From assembly GCA_965215035.1 (NCBI GenBank), contig OZ244040.1, positions 3,348,001 through 3,412,000 on the forward strand: 64,000 bases of DNA, written 5' to 3'. Source of the stretch: Azophilus sp965215035. Its GTDB lineage: Bacteria > Pseudomonadota > Gammaproteobacteria > Pseudomonadales > Azotimanducaceae. The notes below the pieces were generated by a model. That model was not told the DNA's origin, searched no databases, and was given only the letters and a program-made list of their open reading frames with translations. Of this stretch, positions 24,584-33,879 are shown in pieces. A program made the position numbers and the translations under genes. The number at the start of each line of letters is the position of its first letter. The first letter of the stretch is position 1.

Positions 24584-27376
24584 GTGATGGACGCTGAGTT
24601 GAGGGCCGCTTTCGAGAAGTTGACTGCCGAAGGCGGCGAAGGCGGCAAGGGGTTCCAACCATTTCGTTGGCAGCAGCGCCTGTTGCACCGCTTCCTAGAC
24701 GCGAACCTTCCTGACGCTGTAGATGTTCCTACCGGGCTTGGCAAGACCTCGGTGATGGCGTTGTGGCTGATTGCCCTGGCCGAGGGGGCGAGCTTGCCGC
24801 GCCGGCTGGTCTATGTCGTGGACCGTCGTGCCGTGGTCGATCAGGCCACGCGGTTCGCCGAACTGCTGCGCAAGAACATGCGTGAGAACATGGATGGGAG
24901 TTTCGCCGCCAAACTCGGCCTTGGCGATGCGGACAAACTCCCCATTTCGACGCTGCGCGGCGGCTTCGCCGACAACCGCGATTGGCTCGAAGACCCTTCG
25001 AAGCCCGCGATTGTAGTCGGCACCATCGACATGGTGGGATCGCGCCTGCTGTTCGAGGGCTACGGCGTTTCAAGGAACATGAGGCCCTACCACGCAGGAT
25101 TTCTCGGCGTCGACGCCCTGTTCGTACTGGACGAGGCGCATCTGTGTCCGCCATTCGAAGCTCTGTTGCGGCAGATCGCCGGCGACCGCGAAGGCAGGTT
25201 CGGGCCATGTGACGGGGCAGCGGACGTTGTCCCGCCATTTCGCCTGATGTCGCTCTCCGCAACCGGACGGGAGACATCCGGGACGCGCTTGTTCCAGTTG
25301 GCGGAGGAAGACAAGCAGGAACCCCTAGTGCGCCAACGCCTGACCGCGGTAAAGCGGCTCGCGATTCGCGAGTGCGAGGATGCGAAGCAACTGCCGGAGG
25401 TCGTTGCCCAATGCGCCCGCAAGCGCGGGTGCGGTCCGCCGGCGGCGCGGGTACTCGTCTTCTGCGACCGTCGCACGGATGCTGTCAAGGTCAAAGAACT
25501 CATCGACAAAGCCCTCAAACCGAAAACGAGAACCAGAGCCAAGGAAAACGGGCCGCGCCACTACTCAGAACTGCTAGTCGGAGCGCGTCGGGTGTACGAA
25601 CGCCAGAAACTGGAAAGCTGGCTTGAGGATCATGGCTTCCTGGGCAGTGCGGGGTCTCCGCCAGCCGCTCCCACCTTCCTCGTCGCCACCTCCGCTGGCG
25701 AAGTCGGGGTCGATCTGGATGCCGACCACATGGTCTGCGATCTGGTTGCCTTCGAGCGCATGGTGCAGCGGCTCGGGCGGGTCAACCGCCGAGGAGGCGA
25801 AGGACGGGAAGCGCTAATCGATGTCTTCGCCGTGCCTGAATCTCCGCGAGAGAAGCCAAACCCCAATGTGCGCAAGGCCGCCCAAGCGGAAGAAGCGCTG
25901 CGCCATCTCGATGGGCCAGATGCGGAAGGACGTTGCAACGCGAACTTTTATGGAATCGATGCCCTGAAATCGAATCGTCGGGAGATGGTGGAGCAAGCCA
26001 CGTCGCAGGCGCCACTCCATCCCGCCCTGACGCGCCCGCATCTCGACGCTTGGTCGATGACTTCGCTGAGACAACACGAGGGACGCACGGTGGTCGCCCC
26101 CTGGCTGCGCGGCTGGGAGGAAGAGGACGAGCCGCAAACCGAAGTCGTCTGGCGTAGACATCTGCCGGTGCGTCGGGACGGCGAGAAGACCACCGCTCCC
26201 GCCCCGATCGTCGCCCGCTTCTTGCGATGCGCACCCATCCATGCCAGCGAGAAGCTGGAGACCTCGTGCAGCCATGTTTCCGACTGGTTATTCAAGCGAG
26301 CGAAGCGGGTCAAGACACGACAGCAGAAGTACGAGCATCCGATTGGGGACGACGAGATCATTGCGCTGATTGTAAATCGAGCGGGGGAGCCTATTGCCTC
26401 GGCCAAGCTGGACGACCTCCTACACTGGGGACTGCCCGCGAAGAATCTCGACGCCGAGGCGAAGCGTGGAAAGAGGGATTGGGAACGAAACCTCGCCAGC
26501 GCAACGCTGATCCTGGATGCGCGGATCGCGGGCCTGAAGGATGGCATGCTCAAGGAACAAGGTGATGAGGAGGTTCCCACCGCCGATGCGGATGATCGTT
26601 GGCGAGGATTGCCCGAGGATAAGAATGCGGCATCCGATCGTCCAATGATCAAGTTCCGCATCGAACCGCTGAAGGCAGGCGAAGGCGGCGAAGGATTGCA
26701 GGATGCGGTGCAACTTGAGGACTGGCGCCACGTTTACACAGTCGAAACGAATGTCGATACCGATGGTGCCGCACGTCATGGCCTGGCCATTTACAAGTGG
26801 CGCGACAGCGCGGAGGACGAGGACGCCCGCTCAGTCCTCTCCAGCCCACAATCCCTCGAGGATCATGCCCGCGAAGTTGCCGTCTGCGTGCGGCGCATCG
26901 CGCAACGGCTGTCCCTGCGGGAAGAGGAAGCTGAGGCATTGGAACTCGCGGCGCAACTCCACGATGACGGCAAGGCAAGCGAGCGCTGGCAAAATGCCAT
27001 GGCCGCGCCATGGGATGGGCGTCCCTATGCGAAGACAAGCGGCGGCGGAAACTGGAGGCTGCTTGAAGGGTATCGGCATGAGTTTGGCTCGCTGCTCAAG
27101 GCGGAGCGGGAAGACTTGCCAGCGGCCACCCGAGATTTGATTCTGCATCTGATCGCCGCGCACCACGGCAATGCGCGCCCGTTGATACGTTCAGAGGGAT
27201 GCGATGAGGGGCCACCCTCGGCGCTTGAGGCGAAGGCGGGTGAGGCCGCGTTGCGCTTCGCCCGACTGCAGAAACGTTACGGTCCGTGGGGCCTTGCATG
27301 GCGCGAGGCCATCCTGCGGGCGGCGGATCAAATCGCCTCCCGAAATTGGGACGCACATTCCGGGCAACGGCGGTAG
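24584..27376 (+). CDS. cas3: type I-G helicase-nuclease Cas3
   Basis: Cas3 unwinds and degrades DNA marked by the type I-G complex. The 930-residue protein has the helicase first and the HD nuclease last, the order found in type I-G (formerly I-U). Walker A is PTGLGKT (49-55), DEAH is at 183-186, and motif VI is ERMVQRLGRVNRRG. The HD domain has H793-D794 (LHDDGKASERW) plus YRHEFGSLL and HLIAAHHGN. The start is GTG 24584, or the next codon ATG 24587. It leads the operon cas3-csb3-csb1-csb2-cas4/1-cas2. Confidence 0.95.
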   Translation: MMDAELRAAFEKLTAEGGEGGKGFQPFRWQQRLLHRFLDANLPDAVDVPTGLGKTSVMALWLIALAEGASLPRRLVYVVDRRAVVDQATRFAELLRKNMRENMDGSFAAKLGLGDADKLPISTLRGGFADNRDWLEDPSKPAIVVGTIDMVGSRLLFEGYGVSRNMRPYHAGFLGVDALFVLDEAHLCPPFEALLRQIAGDREGRFGPCDGAADVVPPFRLMSLSATGRETSGTRLFQLAEEDKQEPLVRQRLTAVKRLAIRECEDAKQLPEVVAQCARKRGCGPPAARVLVFCDRRTDAVKVKELIDKALKPKTRTRAKENGPRHYSELLVGARRVYERQKLESWLEDHGFLGSAGSPPAAPTFLVATSAGEVGVDLDADHMVCDLVAFERMVQRLGRVNRRGGEGREALIDVFAVPESPREKPNPNVRKAAQAEEALRHLDGPDAEGRCNANFYGIDALKSNRREMVEQATSQAPLHPALTRPHLDAWSMTSLRQHEGRTVVAPWLRGWEEEDEPQTEVVWRRHLPVRRDGEKTTAPAPIVARFLRCAPIHASEKLETSCSHVSDWLFKRAKRVKTRQQKYEHPIGDDEIIALIVNRAGEPIASAKLDDLLHWGLPAKNLDAEAKRGKRDWERNLASATLILDARIAGLKDGMLKEQGDEEVPTADADDRWRGLPEDKNAASDRPMIKFRIEPLKAGEGGEGLQDAVQLEDWRHVYTVETNVDTDGAARHGLAIYKWRDSAEDEDARSVLSSPQSLEDHAREVAVCVRRIAQRLSLREEEAEALELAAQLHDDGKASERWQNAMAAPWDGRPYAKTSGGGNWRLLEGYRHEFGSLLKAEREDLPAATRDLILHLIAAHHGNARPLIRSEGCDEGPPSALEAKAGEAALRFARLQKRYGPWGLAWREAILRAADQIASRNWDAHSGQRR

Positions 27377-27378
27377 GA

Positions 27379-28305
27379 ATGGCCGAATCTAAGATAGACG
27401 TCGATCTGTTGAATCCCGGGCAGGTGTTCGCCTGCCTAGGCCTGATTGAGGCGGTGGAAATACTGCTCGGTGAGGTCGAAGCGATCTTCGATTGGAACAA
27501 CAATGAAACAGCGGCGACGTTCCGCATTGCTGTGGCGGGCGGGGAGAAGCCGACCGAGCGGGTCATGGGATTTCTGGAGGACGCCAAAGTCGTCACGCTC
27601 ATGCCCGCGCATTCAGACCATGCAACGAAGTGGAAGAAGACTTGGGGCGACGAGCCGATGGAAGCTCCAGCCGACACGCCTTTCCCCTATCCGGACCCCG
27701 AATCTCCGGCCCGGCTGCCGGTGGTGCTCCGCGACGGCGCGGGTGCCGAAATTCCCGTCGACCATTGGGCCGACGGCACTATGGGCGTCGGTACCAAAGC
27801 CACTAGGATCACTGGGCGCGACGACATGAAGTTCTGGGCGGGGTCGGGAGGATATCCGGGTGCCGCCATTCTACGCGATGCGCTTAAGCTTGTTGGGGGC
27901 AAGATGCGTCAACATGCCGACAATCCGTTCGCACTATCCGCTGATCAATCAAGCAGCTTTCGTTTCGACTGGCGTTCAGACTACGTGCCAATCCAAATCG
28001 GCTTCTCGCTAAATAAACACCCCCAAGGTTCATTCCGAAAGAAAGGGTTTCCGCTCGTCGAAATACTGGCGGCCATTGGCATGACCCACGCCCGGCCCGC
28101 CCGAACAAGCAAACTTGAGTACCGTTACGGTGTGCTCGGCGGCCACTGCCCCGTCGACACCACTTTCCTTCGCGCCGCACTGGGCGGGGGAGAATCCCCC
28201 ATTCCCGGTTGGCCGTTTCGCTGTTTCGTCATGCGCCTTGACTGGCCGGGACAGGAAGGCCAAGCCCGGTGCATCGCCCAAGTTGTCGAGGCATCCACCG
28301 ACTAG
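27379..28305 (+). CDS. csb3: type I-G large subunit Cas8g (Csb3)
   Basis: This 308-residue protein is identified mainly by position between cas3 and csb1 and by its opening IDVDLLNPGQVFACLGLIEAVE, which resembles the Csb3 (Cas8u2/Cas8g) family. It should recognise the PAM and position Cas3. The start ATG 27379 is two bases after the cas3 stop, with GGA just before it. It is small for a Cas8, as is usual in I-G. An AGGAG at 28304-28308 after it serves the next gene. Confidence 0.8.
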   Translation: MAESKIDVDLLNPGQVFACLGLIEAVEILLGEVEAIFDWNNNETAATFRIAVAGGEKPTERVMGFLEDAKVVTLMPAHSDHATKWKKTWGDEPMEAPADTPFPYPDPESPARLPVVLRDGAGAEIPVDHWADGTMGVGTKATRITGRDDMKFWAGSGGYPGAAILRDALKLVGGKMRQHADNPFALSADQSSSFRFDWRSDYVPIQIGFSLNKHPQGSFRKKGFPLVEILAAIGMTHARPARTSKLEYRYGVLGGHCPVDTTFLRAALGGGESPIPGWPFRCFVMRLDWPGQEGQARCIAQVVEASTD

Positions 28306-28315
28306 GAGAATTATC

Positions 28316-29380
28316 ATGACCGAGCCGTTAACCAACGAAAAGATCAACGCATGGGCGGACGATCGGCACGGACCGATAGCCCTGCACCTTCGTCAATCCC
28401 TATTGCCAGTGGAAGGCGAGGGTACGCCGATCTTCCCCCCAACCTACGCCTTTCCAGACAACCACAGTTTTCATGGATACAACATCGACGAGCTCTCCGA
28501 TGGCACCAAGGTCGCCGTCATCGACAGCGTCGGTGCGCAGGCCAACCGCATTGAGCCGCTGTTCCTCGAGGATGGATACGCCGATCTCGTCCCCCAGATC
28601 AACATCGCCTATGACGAAGGCAAGGAGATTTCTATCCTGGAAGCGGGACATCGACTCGGCGACGCCCTGGTCCGCTCCACCGAGCTTCACGATCAGGCCC
28701 GTAAAGCATTTCGTTCGTTTCAGGGTAGCGGCGACGCGACAGCCCTTGCGAAGCTGGCACCCACATCCCTGGTGTTCGGCGTCTGGGACTCCCGGGATAC
28801 GCAGGCCAAGCTGCCCCGCATCGTGCAGTCCACCATTCGCGCGGAGAAGGTCGAAGTGCTCACCCGTTCCGCTCAGTACAACCCACCCTTGGACTATTCG
28901 GAACTCGATGTCTTCTCCGAGAAAGACAAGGAAAAAGCGGAGGGAGATCCAAAGAATCCGCTAGCGAAGCGGGGCTTTGTTCATGTCCCCGCGGTGAAGA
29001 CCCACGGGGGCATCATCGCCCGGGGATCCATCCATCGAAACATCACTGTCAATCTGATCGCCCTGCGCCGCCTTGAGGCGGGTAGCGACGAAGCGAGTAG
29101 GCGTCTACGCCGCTACATACTAGGCTTATCCCTTGTCGCCTCCACCGCGGGGTTCGATGGTTTCCTGCGCGCCGGCTGCCTGTTGACATTGGACCCCGAC
29201 AACAATCCGGGGATGTGGCATTCGGTGGCACGCACCGGCGAGCGAACCCCACTGGGGTTGGACGAGGCGCTCGCACTGGATTACGCCCGTGTTGCCGCGA
29301 GGGCTTTCGAAGTAGGTCAAAATCACAAGGTGACCTTTGACAAGACCCGCGCCAAGGCGGATGCAAGGGAAAACAAGTAG
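28316..29380 (+). CDS. csb1: type I-G backbone protein Cas7 (Csb1)
   Basis: This is a Csb1/Cas7 protein (GSU0053 family) that forms the crRNA-binding filament of the type I-G complex. The 354-residue protein contains FPPTYAFPDNH, SVGAQANRIEPLF and FGVWDSRDTQAKLPRIVQS, typical of Csb1. It starts at ATG 28316 with AGGAG eight to twelve bases upstream, and is followed by csb2 22 bp later. Confidence 0.92.
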   Translation: MTEPLTNEKINAWADDRHGPIALHLRQSLLPVEGEGTPIFPPTYAFPDNHSFHGYNIDELSDGTKVAVIDSVGAQANRIEPLFLEDGYADLVPQINIAYDEGKEISILEAGHRLGDALVRSTELHDQARKAFRSFQGSGDATALAKLAPTSLVFGVWDSRDTQAKLPRIVQSTIRAEKVEVLTRSAQYNPPLDYSELDVFSEKDKEKAEGDPKNPLAKRGFVHVPAVKTHGGIIARGSIHRNITVNLIALRRLEAGSDEASRRLRRYILGLSLVASTAGFDGFLRAGCLLTLDPDNNPGMWHSVARTGERTPLGLDEALALDYARVAARAFEVGQNHKVTFDKTRAKADARENK

Positions 29381-29402
29381 GACAAAGAACGGCCCCAAGA
29401 GC

Positions 29403-31559
29403 ATGGCAAAGTCACTGCTGATCTCCGTCCGGTTTTTTGAAGGGCGCTACCACGGCGAGGAGGACCGGTTCCAAGGTGCGGAGGGGTGGCCACCTTCGCC
29501 CGCCCGCCTGTTTCAGGCGCTGGTCGCGGGCGCGGCGCGCGGGAACGAGGTGCCGTCCGCCGATCAGCAGGCATTGCGCTGGCTCGAACAGCTCGGTCCA
29601 CCCAGGATTGTCGCCCCTCCCGCCCGCCGGGGAAGCAACGTCAAACTGTTTGTTCCCAACAACGACTTGGACGCCAAGGGCGGAGACCCGTCCCGACTCC
29701 CGGAGACCCGGGTCGGGAAAACGTGGCGACCCTGTTTTTTCGACGCCGAAGAGGCCGTTGTCTACGCCTGGGATTTCGATGCAGGATCGCCCGAGGCGGC
29801 GCGTATTTGTGGCATTGCCGATAGGCTATGCCAACTCGGTCGTGGCATCGATCCCGCCTGGGCGACCGCTGATATTGTTGAGTGCGACCATGCGGCGGCG
29901 ATACTCGATGCCCATCCGGGCGCTCTGCGGGAACCAAACGGCACCGGCGCGGTTCCCAGCCCACGCATGGGCACACTGGATAGCCTCGTTCAGCGGCACC
30001 GGCAGCCTCCTATCCGTCAAGCCTCACAAGGACGACGAATCTACACGGAGTTTGAGCAACGGCCGAAGCCCCTGTTCCGTCATGTGGGCTACGACACGCC
30101 GCCACGCCGTCTGTACTTCGAATTGCGTAGCGAGAATCGTTTTGCGCCCCTACCTCTGCGCCTAGCGGCAGCCCTGGTCACAAGCCTGCGGGATGGAGCG
30201 GCAAGCAAGCTACAGGAAACATTGCCGAACGAAACGGCCCGCATCGAAAAATTCGTCGTGGGACGGGGCGCTGGCCCGCGGGATCTGCCACAGCGCATCC
30301 GGATTGTGCCGATTCCCTCCATTGGCCACGAGCAGGTTGCTCCCGCAATCCGCCGCGTTATGGTTGAGGTGCCGGTGGAATGCCCTATCCGGAGCGACGA
30401 TCTTCGCTGGGCGTTTCTTGGGCTCCAACCATGCGATCTAGAGACTGGGGCACTGTGGAACGGTCGCCTGGTATCGACGGACGATTCACAAATGGCCGAG
30501 CGGTTCATGATTCCTTCCCACAGATTTCGCAGCCTCACCCCCCCTGCCCTGCCAAACGTCCAACGCCGCCGCGCCCGCGACGATGGCCTAAAAGGCACCG
30601 GCACCGCTCGTCTGGAGGACGAAAAACGTGCCGCCGACGCTGTCCTCGCGGCACTTCGGCACGCTGGCGTGCGGTCGCGGCCACATGACGTCAAGGTCCA
30701 GCGCGAGCCATTCCAGCGTCGGGGAACGCCGGCCCGCGCCTTTGCCGAAGGGTCGCGATTTTCGGAGAGTATGCTGTGGCATGTGGAAGCGACTTTTCCA
30801 GACACTTTGGAGGGGCCGCTGATTATTGGAAATGGCAGGTTCTGTGGGCTGGGTCTGATGGTGCCGGTAGAGGAGGATAAAAGTGACCTTTTCGTGTTCC
30901 ATCTCGACGCGAATTCCCGTGTATCTGTTAGTGATCGTTTTAGTCTGATTCGGTCGCTGCGACGTGCCTTGATGTCAGTTGCCAGCGATGATGGGCGGGT
31001 ACCCAAGATTTTTTCTGGACATGAGCAAGGCGGAAAGCCAGCTCGCGGCGGTTCACACGAGCATGTGTTTCTTGCCGCGGACGATGCCGACCACGACGGC
31101 TACGTTGACCGCCTTCTCATCGCGGCACCCTGGGCTTGCGACCGCACCGCAAGAACCGCCCGTGGTGACCGGGGCCACTTTAACAGAGTGCCCCGGATGT
31201 TAACTCAGGTTAAAGCCGGAAAGCTCGGCGTCCTTGCGCTTGATCGCGCAAGCCCCTTGACACGCGGTGACCCGCTTGTTGGCCCCGCCTACGTATGGGA
31301 GACCAGCACACCCTATCGGCCGACGCGCCACGCAGGAGGCGGGAAGGCGATTGAGGACGCCGTGGTACGGGATGTCGTCACCGAATGCGGGCGTCGTGGC
31401 TTGCCGGAGCCCGACGTTGAGGTATTGGAAGTCAACGCCGGCCCAAGAGGGGGCAACCTGATCGCCCACCTACGTCTTCGGTTTGCGGTGGCGCTTAAGG
31501 GCCCTGTTCTGCTTGGTCGGGACAGCCATGCCGGTGGTGGCTTGTTTGCGGCAAAGTGA
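29403..31559 (+). CDS. csb2: Cas5-Cas6 fusion (Csb2)
   Basis: Csb2 (GSU0054 family) fuses a Cas5-like RAMP with a Cas6-like crRNA endonuclease, so it should both process the array transcript and cap the crRNA 5' end. The 718-residue protein starts KSLLISVRFFEGRYHG and has the Cas5-like WPPSPARLFQALVAG. The C-terminal half contains glycine-rich RAMP loops (IIGNGRFCGLGLMVP, and near the end LGRDSHAGGGLF). It is the only recognisable Cas6-type enzyme in the window, so the type III-B complex probably depends on it. Start ATG 29403 lies 22 bp after csb1. Confidence 0.92.
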   Translation: MAKSLLISVRFFEGRYHGEEDRFQGAEGWPPSPARLFQALVAGAARGNEVPSADQQALRWLEQLGPPRIVAPPARRGSNVKLFVPNNDLDAKGGDPSRLPETRVGKTWRPCFFDAEEAVVYAWDFDAGSPEAARICGIADRLCQLGRGIDPAWATADIVECDHAAAILDAHPGALREPNGTGAVPSPRMGTLDSLVQRHRQPPIRQASQGRRIYTEFEQRPKPLFRHVGYDTPPRRLYFELRSENRFAPLPLRLAAALVTSLRDGAASKLQETLPNETARIEKFVVGRGAGPRDLPQRIRIVPIPSIGHEQVAPAIRRVMVEVPVECPIRSDDLRWAFLGLQPCDLETGALWNGRLVSTDDSQMAERFMIPSHRFRSLTPPALPNVQRRRARDDGLKGTGTARLEDEKRAADAVLAALRHAGVRSRPHDVKVQREPFQRRGTPARAFAEGSRFSESMLWHVEATFPDTLEGPLIIGNGRFCGLGLMVPVEEDKSDLFVFHLDANSRVSVSDRFSLIRSLRRALMSVASDDGRVPKIFSGHEQGGKPARGGSHEHVFLAADDADHDGYVDRLLIAAPWACDRTARTARGDRGHFNRVPRMLTQVKAGKLGVLALDRASPLTRGDPLVGPAYVWETSTPYRPTRHAGGGKAIEDAVVRDVVTECGRRGLPEPDVEVLEVNAGPRGGNLIAHLRLRFAVALKGPVLLGRDSHAGGGLFAAK

Positions 31560-31605
31560 CATAATCCGCTTGCCGTCCAGTTTCGATTTATCCCGCGAGC
31601 AAGCC

Positions 31606-33366
31606 ATGAAACCACACCGCGACGACACCAACCTCCAACCCAAGCGCGAGCAACCCGATCAAACGCCAACGGCACCCCTACCCCCACGCCGGGCTCCGGC
31701 ACATGGGAAGTCGGAAAGCCCGCCGCTTGTTCCCGCGCGCATAGTCAACGAGTACGTTTACTGTCCACGCCTTGCCTACCTGGAGTGGGTTCAGGGCGAG
31801 TGGGCCGATTCCTACGACACCGAAGAGGGTAGACGCGCACACCGGCGCGTTGATCGCAAGAGGGGAACAATCCCAGACGCCGACGACACGCAGAATGACG
31901 GAGTTATCCACGCAACGTCTGTCGACCTATCCTCGGAGACGCTTGGCGTTGTGGCGAAGATGGACCTAGTTGAGGTCGCCGGTGGCGCCGTCGTGCCCGT
32001 CGACTACAAGAAGGGCAAGCGGCCACATGTACCGAAAGGTGCCTATGCCCCCGAACGGGTGCAACTCTGCGTGCAGGGCCTGCTATTGCGCGAGCACGGC
32101 TATCGGTGCGACGAGGGCGTGCTCTATTACGTTGCCGGCAAGGAACGGGTAACGGTTCCCTTCGATGAGGAGTTGATCCAACAAACGCGGAATGCCATCG
32201 ACGGCGCGAGGGAATCGGCGGCGAGCCAAACCATTCCGCCGCCGCTGGAGGATTCGCCCAAGTGCCCCCGGTGCTCCCTCGTTGGAATTTGTCTGCCCGA
32301 CGAGGTGAATCTTCTCAACCGAAAAGACCATCCGCCAAGGCCGCTCGCGGTCAGGGCGGAACACAGGAGCCCGGTGTATGTTCAGCACCACAGGGCAAGC
32401 GTGCGCAAAAAGGGTAACGTGCTGAACGTGGAGGTCGAGGGCGAGACGACCGCAAGCGCCAGGCTGGCGGAGATTTCCCAGCTTGTCGCGCTGGGCAATG
32501 TCTACATCACAACGCCCACGCTCCACGAACTCATGCGCCGAGGAATCCCCGTTTCCTGGTACTCCTATGGCGGCTGGTTTCTAGGACACACGGAGGGAAC
32601 GGGGCACAAGAATGTCGAGCTAAGGACGGCGCAGTACGCCCGCAGCTTCAGTCAGCCCGACTGCTTGAAACTCGCAAGGAGCTTCGTTAAGGCGAAGATA
32701 TTGAACTCAAGGACGATGTTGAGGCGAAACTGGCGGGGCGAGGATAGGCCACCAGCTCTTATGCGGGACTTGAAACTCGCCGCGCACAACGCCGCCAAGG
32801 CCGGGAGCCTGCCGGAACTTCTGGGCATAGAGGGTGCCGCGGCGTCCCGCTACTTCAGCAACTTTCAACGCATGTTGCGATCCGACGAGGGCTTCGATTT
32901 CCAGTTCAATGGCAGGAACAGGCGCCCCCCGAAAGACAGGGTGAACGCCCTGTTGTCATTTTCGTACTCCCTCCTTGTAAGAACATGGACAAACACGATC
33001 AGCGCGGTCGGCCTAGACCCCTATCGCGGCTTCTACCACCAGCCACGATACGGCAGGCCCGCATTGGCACTTGACCTGATGGAATCGTTTCGTCCGCTGG
33101 TTGCCGATTCATCGGTGATTCAGGTTATCAACAACGGCGAGGTTAGTTCGCGCGATTTCGTCGTGTCGAGCCTAGGCGTCGCCATGAAGCCGGACGCCCG
33201 TAAAAGCCTGATTGCCGCGTTTGAGCGCAGGCTATCGCAGGAAATTACCCACCCCATCTTCGGCTACAGGGTTAGCTATCGCCGCGTCCTGGAAATTCAG
33301 GCGAGGCTGCTGGGCCGCTTCCTGCTTGGCGAACTACCAGAGTACCCAGACTTCACCACGAGGTAG
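31606..33366 (+). CDS. cas4-1: Cas4-Cas1 fusion protein
   Basis: This is the adaptation fusion typical of type I-G. The N-terminal Cas4 exonuclease has iron-sulfur cysteines C53, C220, C223 and C229 (YCPRLAYLEW; CPRCSLVGIC) and the nuclease motif VPVDYKKGKRP. From about residue 250 the Cas1 integrase has its metal triad E409, H478 (GFYHQPRYGRP) and D490 with E493. Cas4 selects PAM-bearing DNA and sets spacer length; Cas1 integrates it. The ATG at 31606 begins MKPHRDDTN. About 35 polar residues precede Cas4. The gene ends 12 bp before cas2. Confidence 0.95.
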   Translation: MKPHRDDTNLQPKREQPDQTPTAPLPPRRAPAHGKSESPPLVPARIVNEYVYCPRLAYLEWVQGEWADSYDTEEGRRAHRRVDRKRGTIPDADDTQNDGVIHATSVDLSSETLGVVAKMDLVEVAGGAVVPVDYKKGKRPHVPKGAYAPERVQLCVQGLLLREHGYRCDEGVLYYVAGKERVTVPFDEELIQQTRNAIDGARESAASQTIPPPLEDSPKCPRCSLVGICLPDEVNLLNRKDHPPRPLAVRAEHRSPVYVQHHRASVRKKGNVLNVEVEGETTASARLAEISQLVALGNVYITTPTLHELMRRGIPVSWYSYGGWFLGHTEGTGHKNVELRTAQYARSFSQPDCLKLARSFVKAKILNSRTMLRRNWRGEDRPPALMRDLKLAAHNAAKAGSLPELLGIEGAAASRYFSNFQRMLRSDEGFDFQFNGRNRRPPKDRVNALLSFSYSLLVRTWTNTISAVGLDPYRGFYHQPRYGRPALALDLMESFRPLVADSSVIQVINNGEVSSRDFVVSSLGVAMKPDARKSLIAAFERRLSQEITHPIFGYRVSYRRVLEIQARLLGRFLLGELPEYPDFTTR

Positions 33367-33378
33367 CGGTGACTTCAT

Positions 33379-33672
33379 ATGTCAGATGAACGCCTATATG
33401 TCGTCGCCTACGACATCGGCGACCCCAAGCGATGGCGGGCGATCTTCAGGACCATGCATGGCTATGGCGAGTGGCTGCAACTGTCGATATTTCAATGTCG
33501 GCTGACGCGCCTACGCCACGCGGAAATGATCTCCGACCTCGACCAGCAGATCCACCACGGCGAGGACCATGTGTTGATTATGGATCTTGGTTCCGCGGAC
33601 GCCGTCAAGCCCCGTGTGACGAGCCTGGGAAAGGAGTTCAAGCCAGTTTCCAATGATACGATCATCGTGTAG
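33379..33672 (+). CDS. cas2: CRISPR adaptation protein Cas2
   Basis: This 97-residue Cas2 has the ferredoxin-like start ERLYVVAYDIGDPKRWR with its conserved Asp, and the segment WLQLSIFQCRL. It bridges two Cas1 dimers in the integration complex. It is the last gene of the type I-G operon, 12 bp after cas4-1 and about 200 bp before the first repeat. Confidence 0.97.
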   Translation: MSDERLYVVAYDIGDPKRWRAIFRTMHGYGEWLQLSIFQCRLTRLRHAEMISDLDQQIHHGEDHVLIMDLGSADAVKPRVTSLGKEFKPVSNDTIIV

Positions 33673-33879
33673 CGTAGCGTTTGCCGATGGCCTGCGAGCG
33701 CTGTGGTGGTTCCCCTTGGGGCGGCCAGCGCTCGCAATGGAAAGCTCTTTAAAAATTAGTGACTTACAGTGGCATATCTATCTAACGCCGCAGATGGTGC
33801 CGATATCTGCGGCAATTCCCACCGACCGCTCGCAAGCCACGCCATTTCCCGCGTGTTATCATGGCGTTGCGAGCGGGGG
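33673..33879 (+). promoter_or_regulatory. CRISPR leader with three hairpins and four TGCGAGCG boxes
   Basis: The leader lies between cas2 and the first repeat. Three perfect inverted repeats are visible: TGCGAGCGCTG (33693-33703) with its complement at 33726-33736; GCCGCAGAT (33787-33795) with its complement at 33805-33813; and CCGCTCGCAA (33826-33835) with TTGCGAGCGG (33867-33876), with a nested CGCCAT/ATGGCG stem. The 8-mer TGCGAGCG occurs four times in alternating orientation. The last hairpin ends 3 bp before the array. An A/T-rich stretch with TTTAAAAATTAG (about 33750) probably belongs to the array promoter. Confidence 0.75.
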
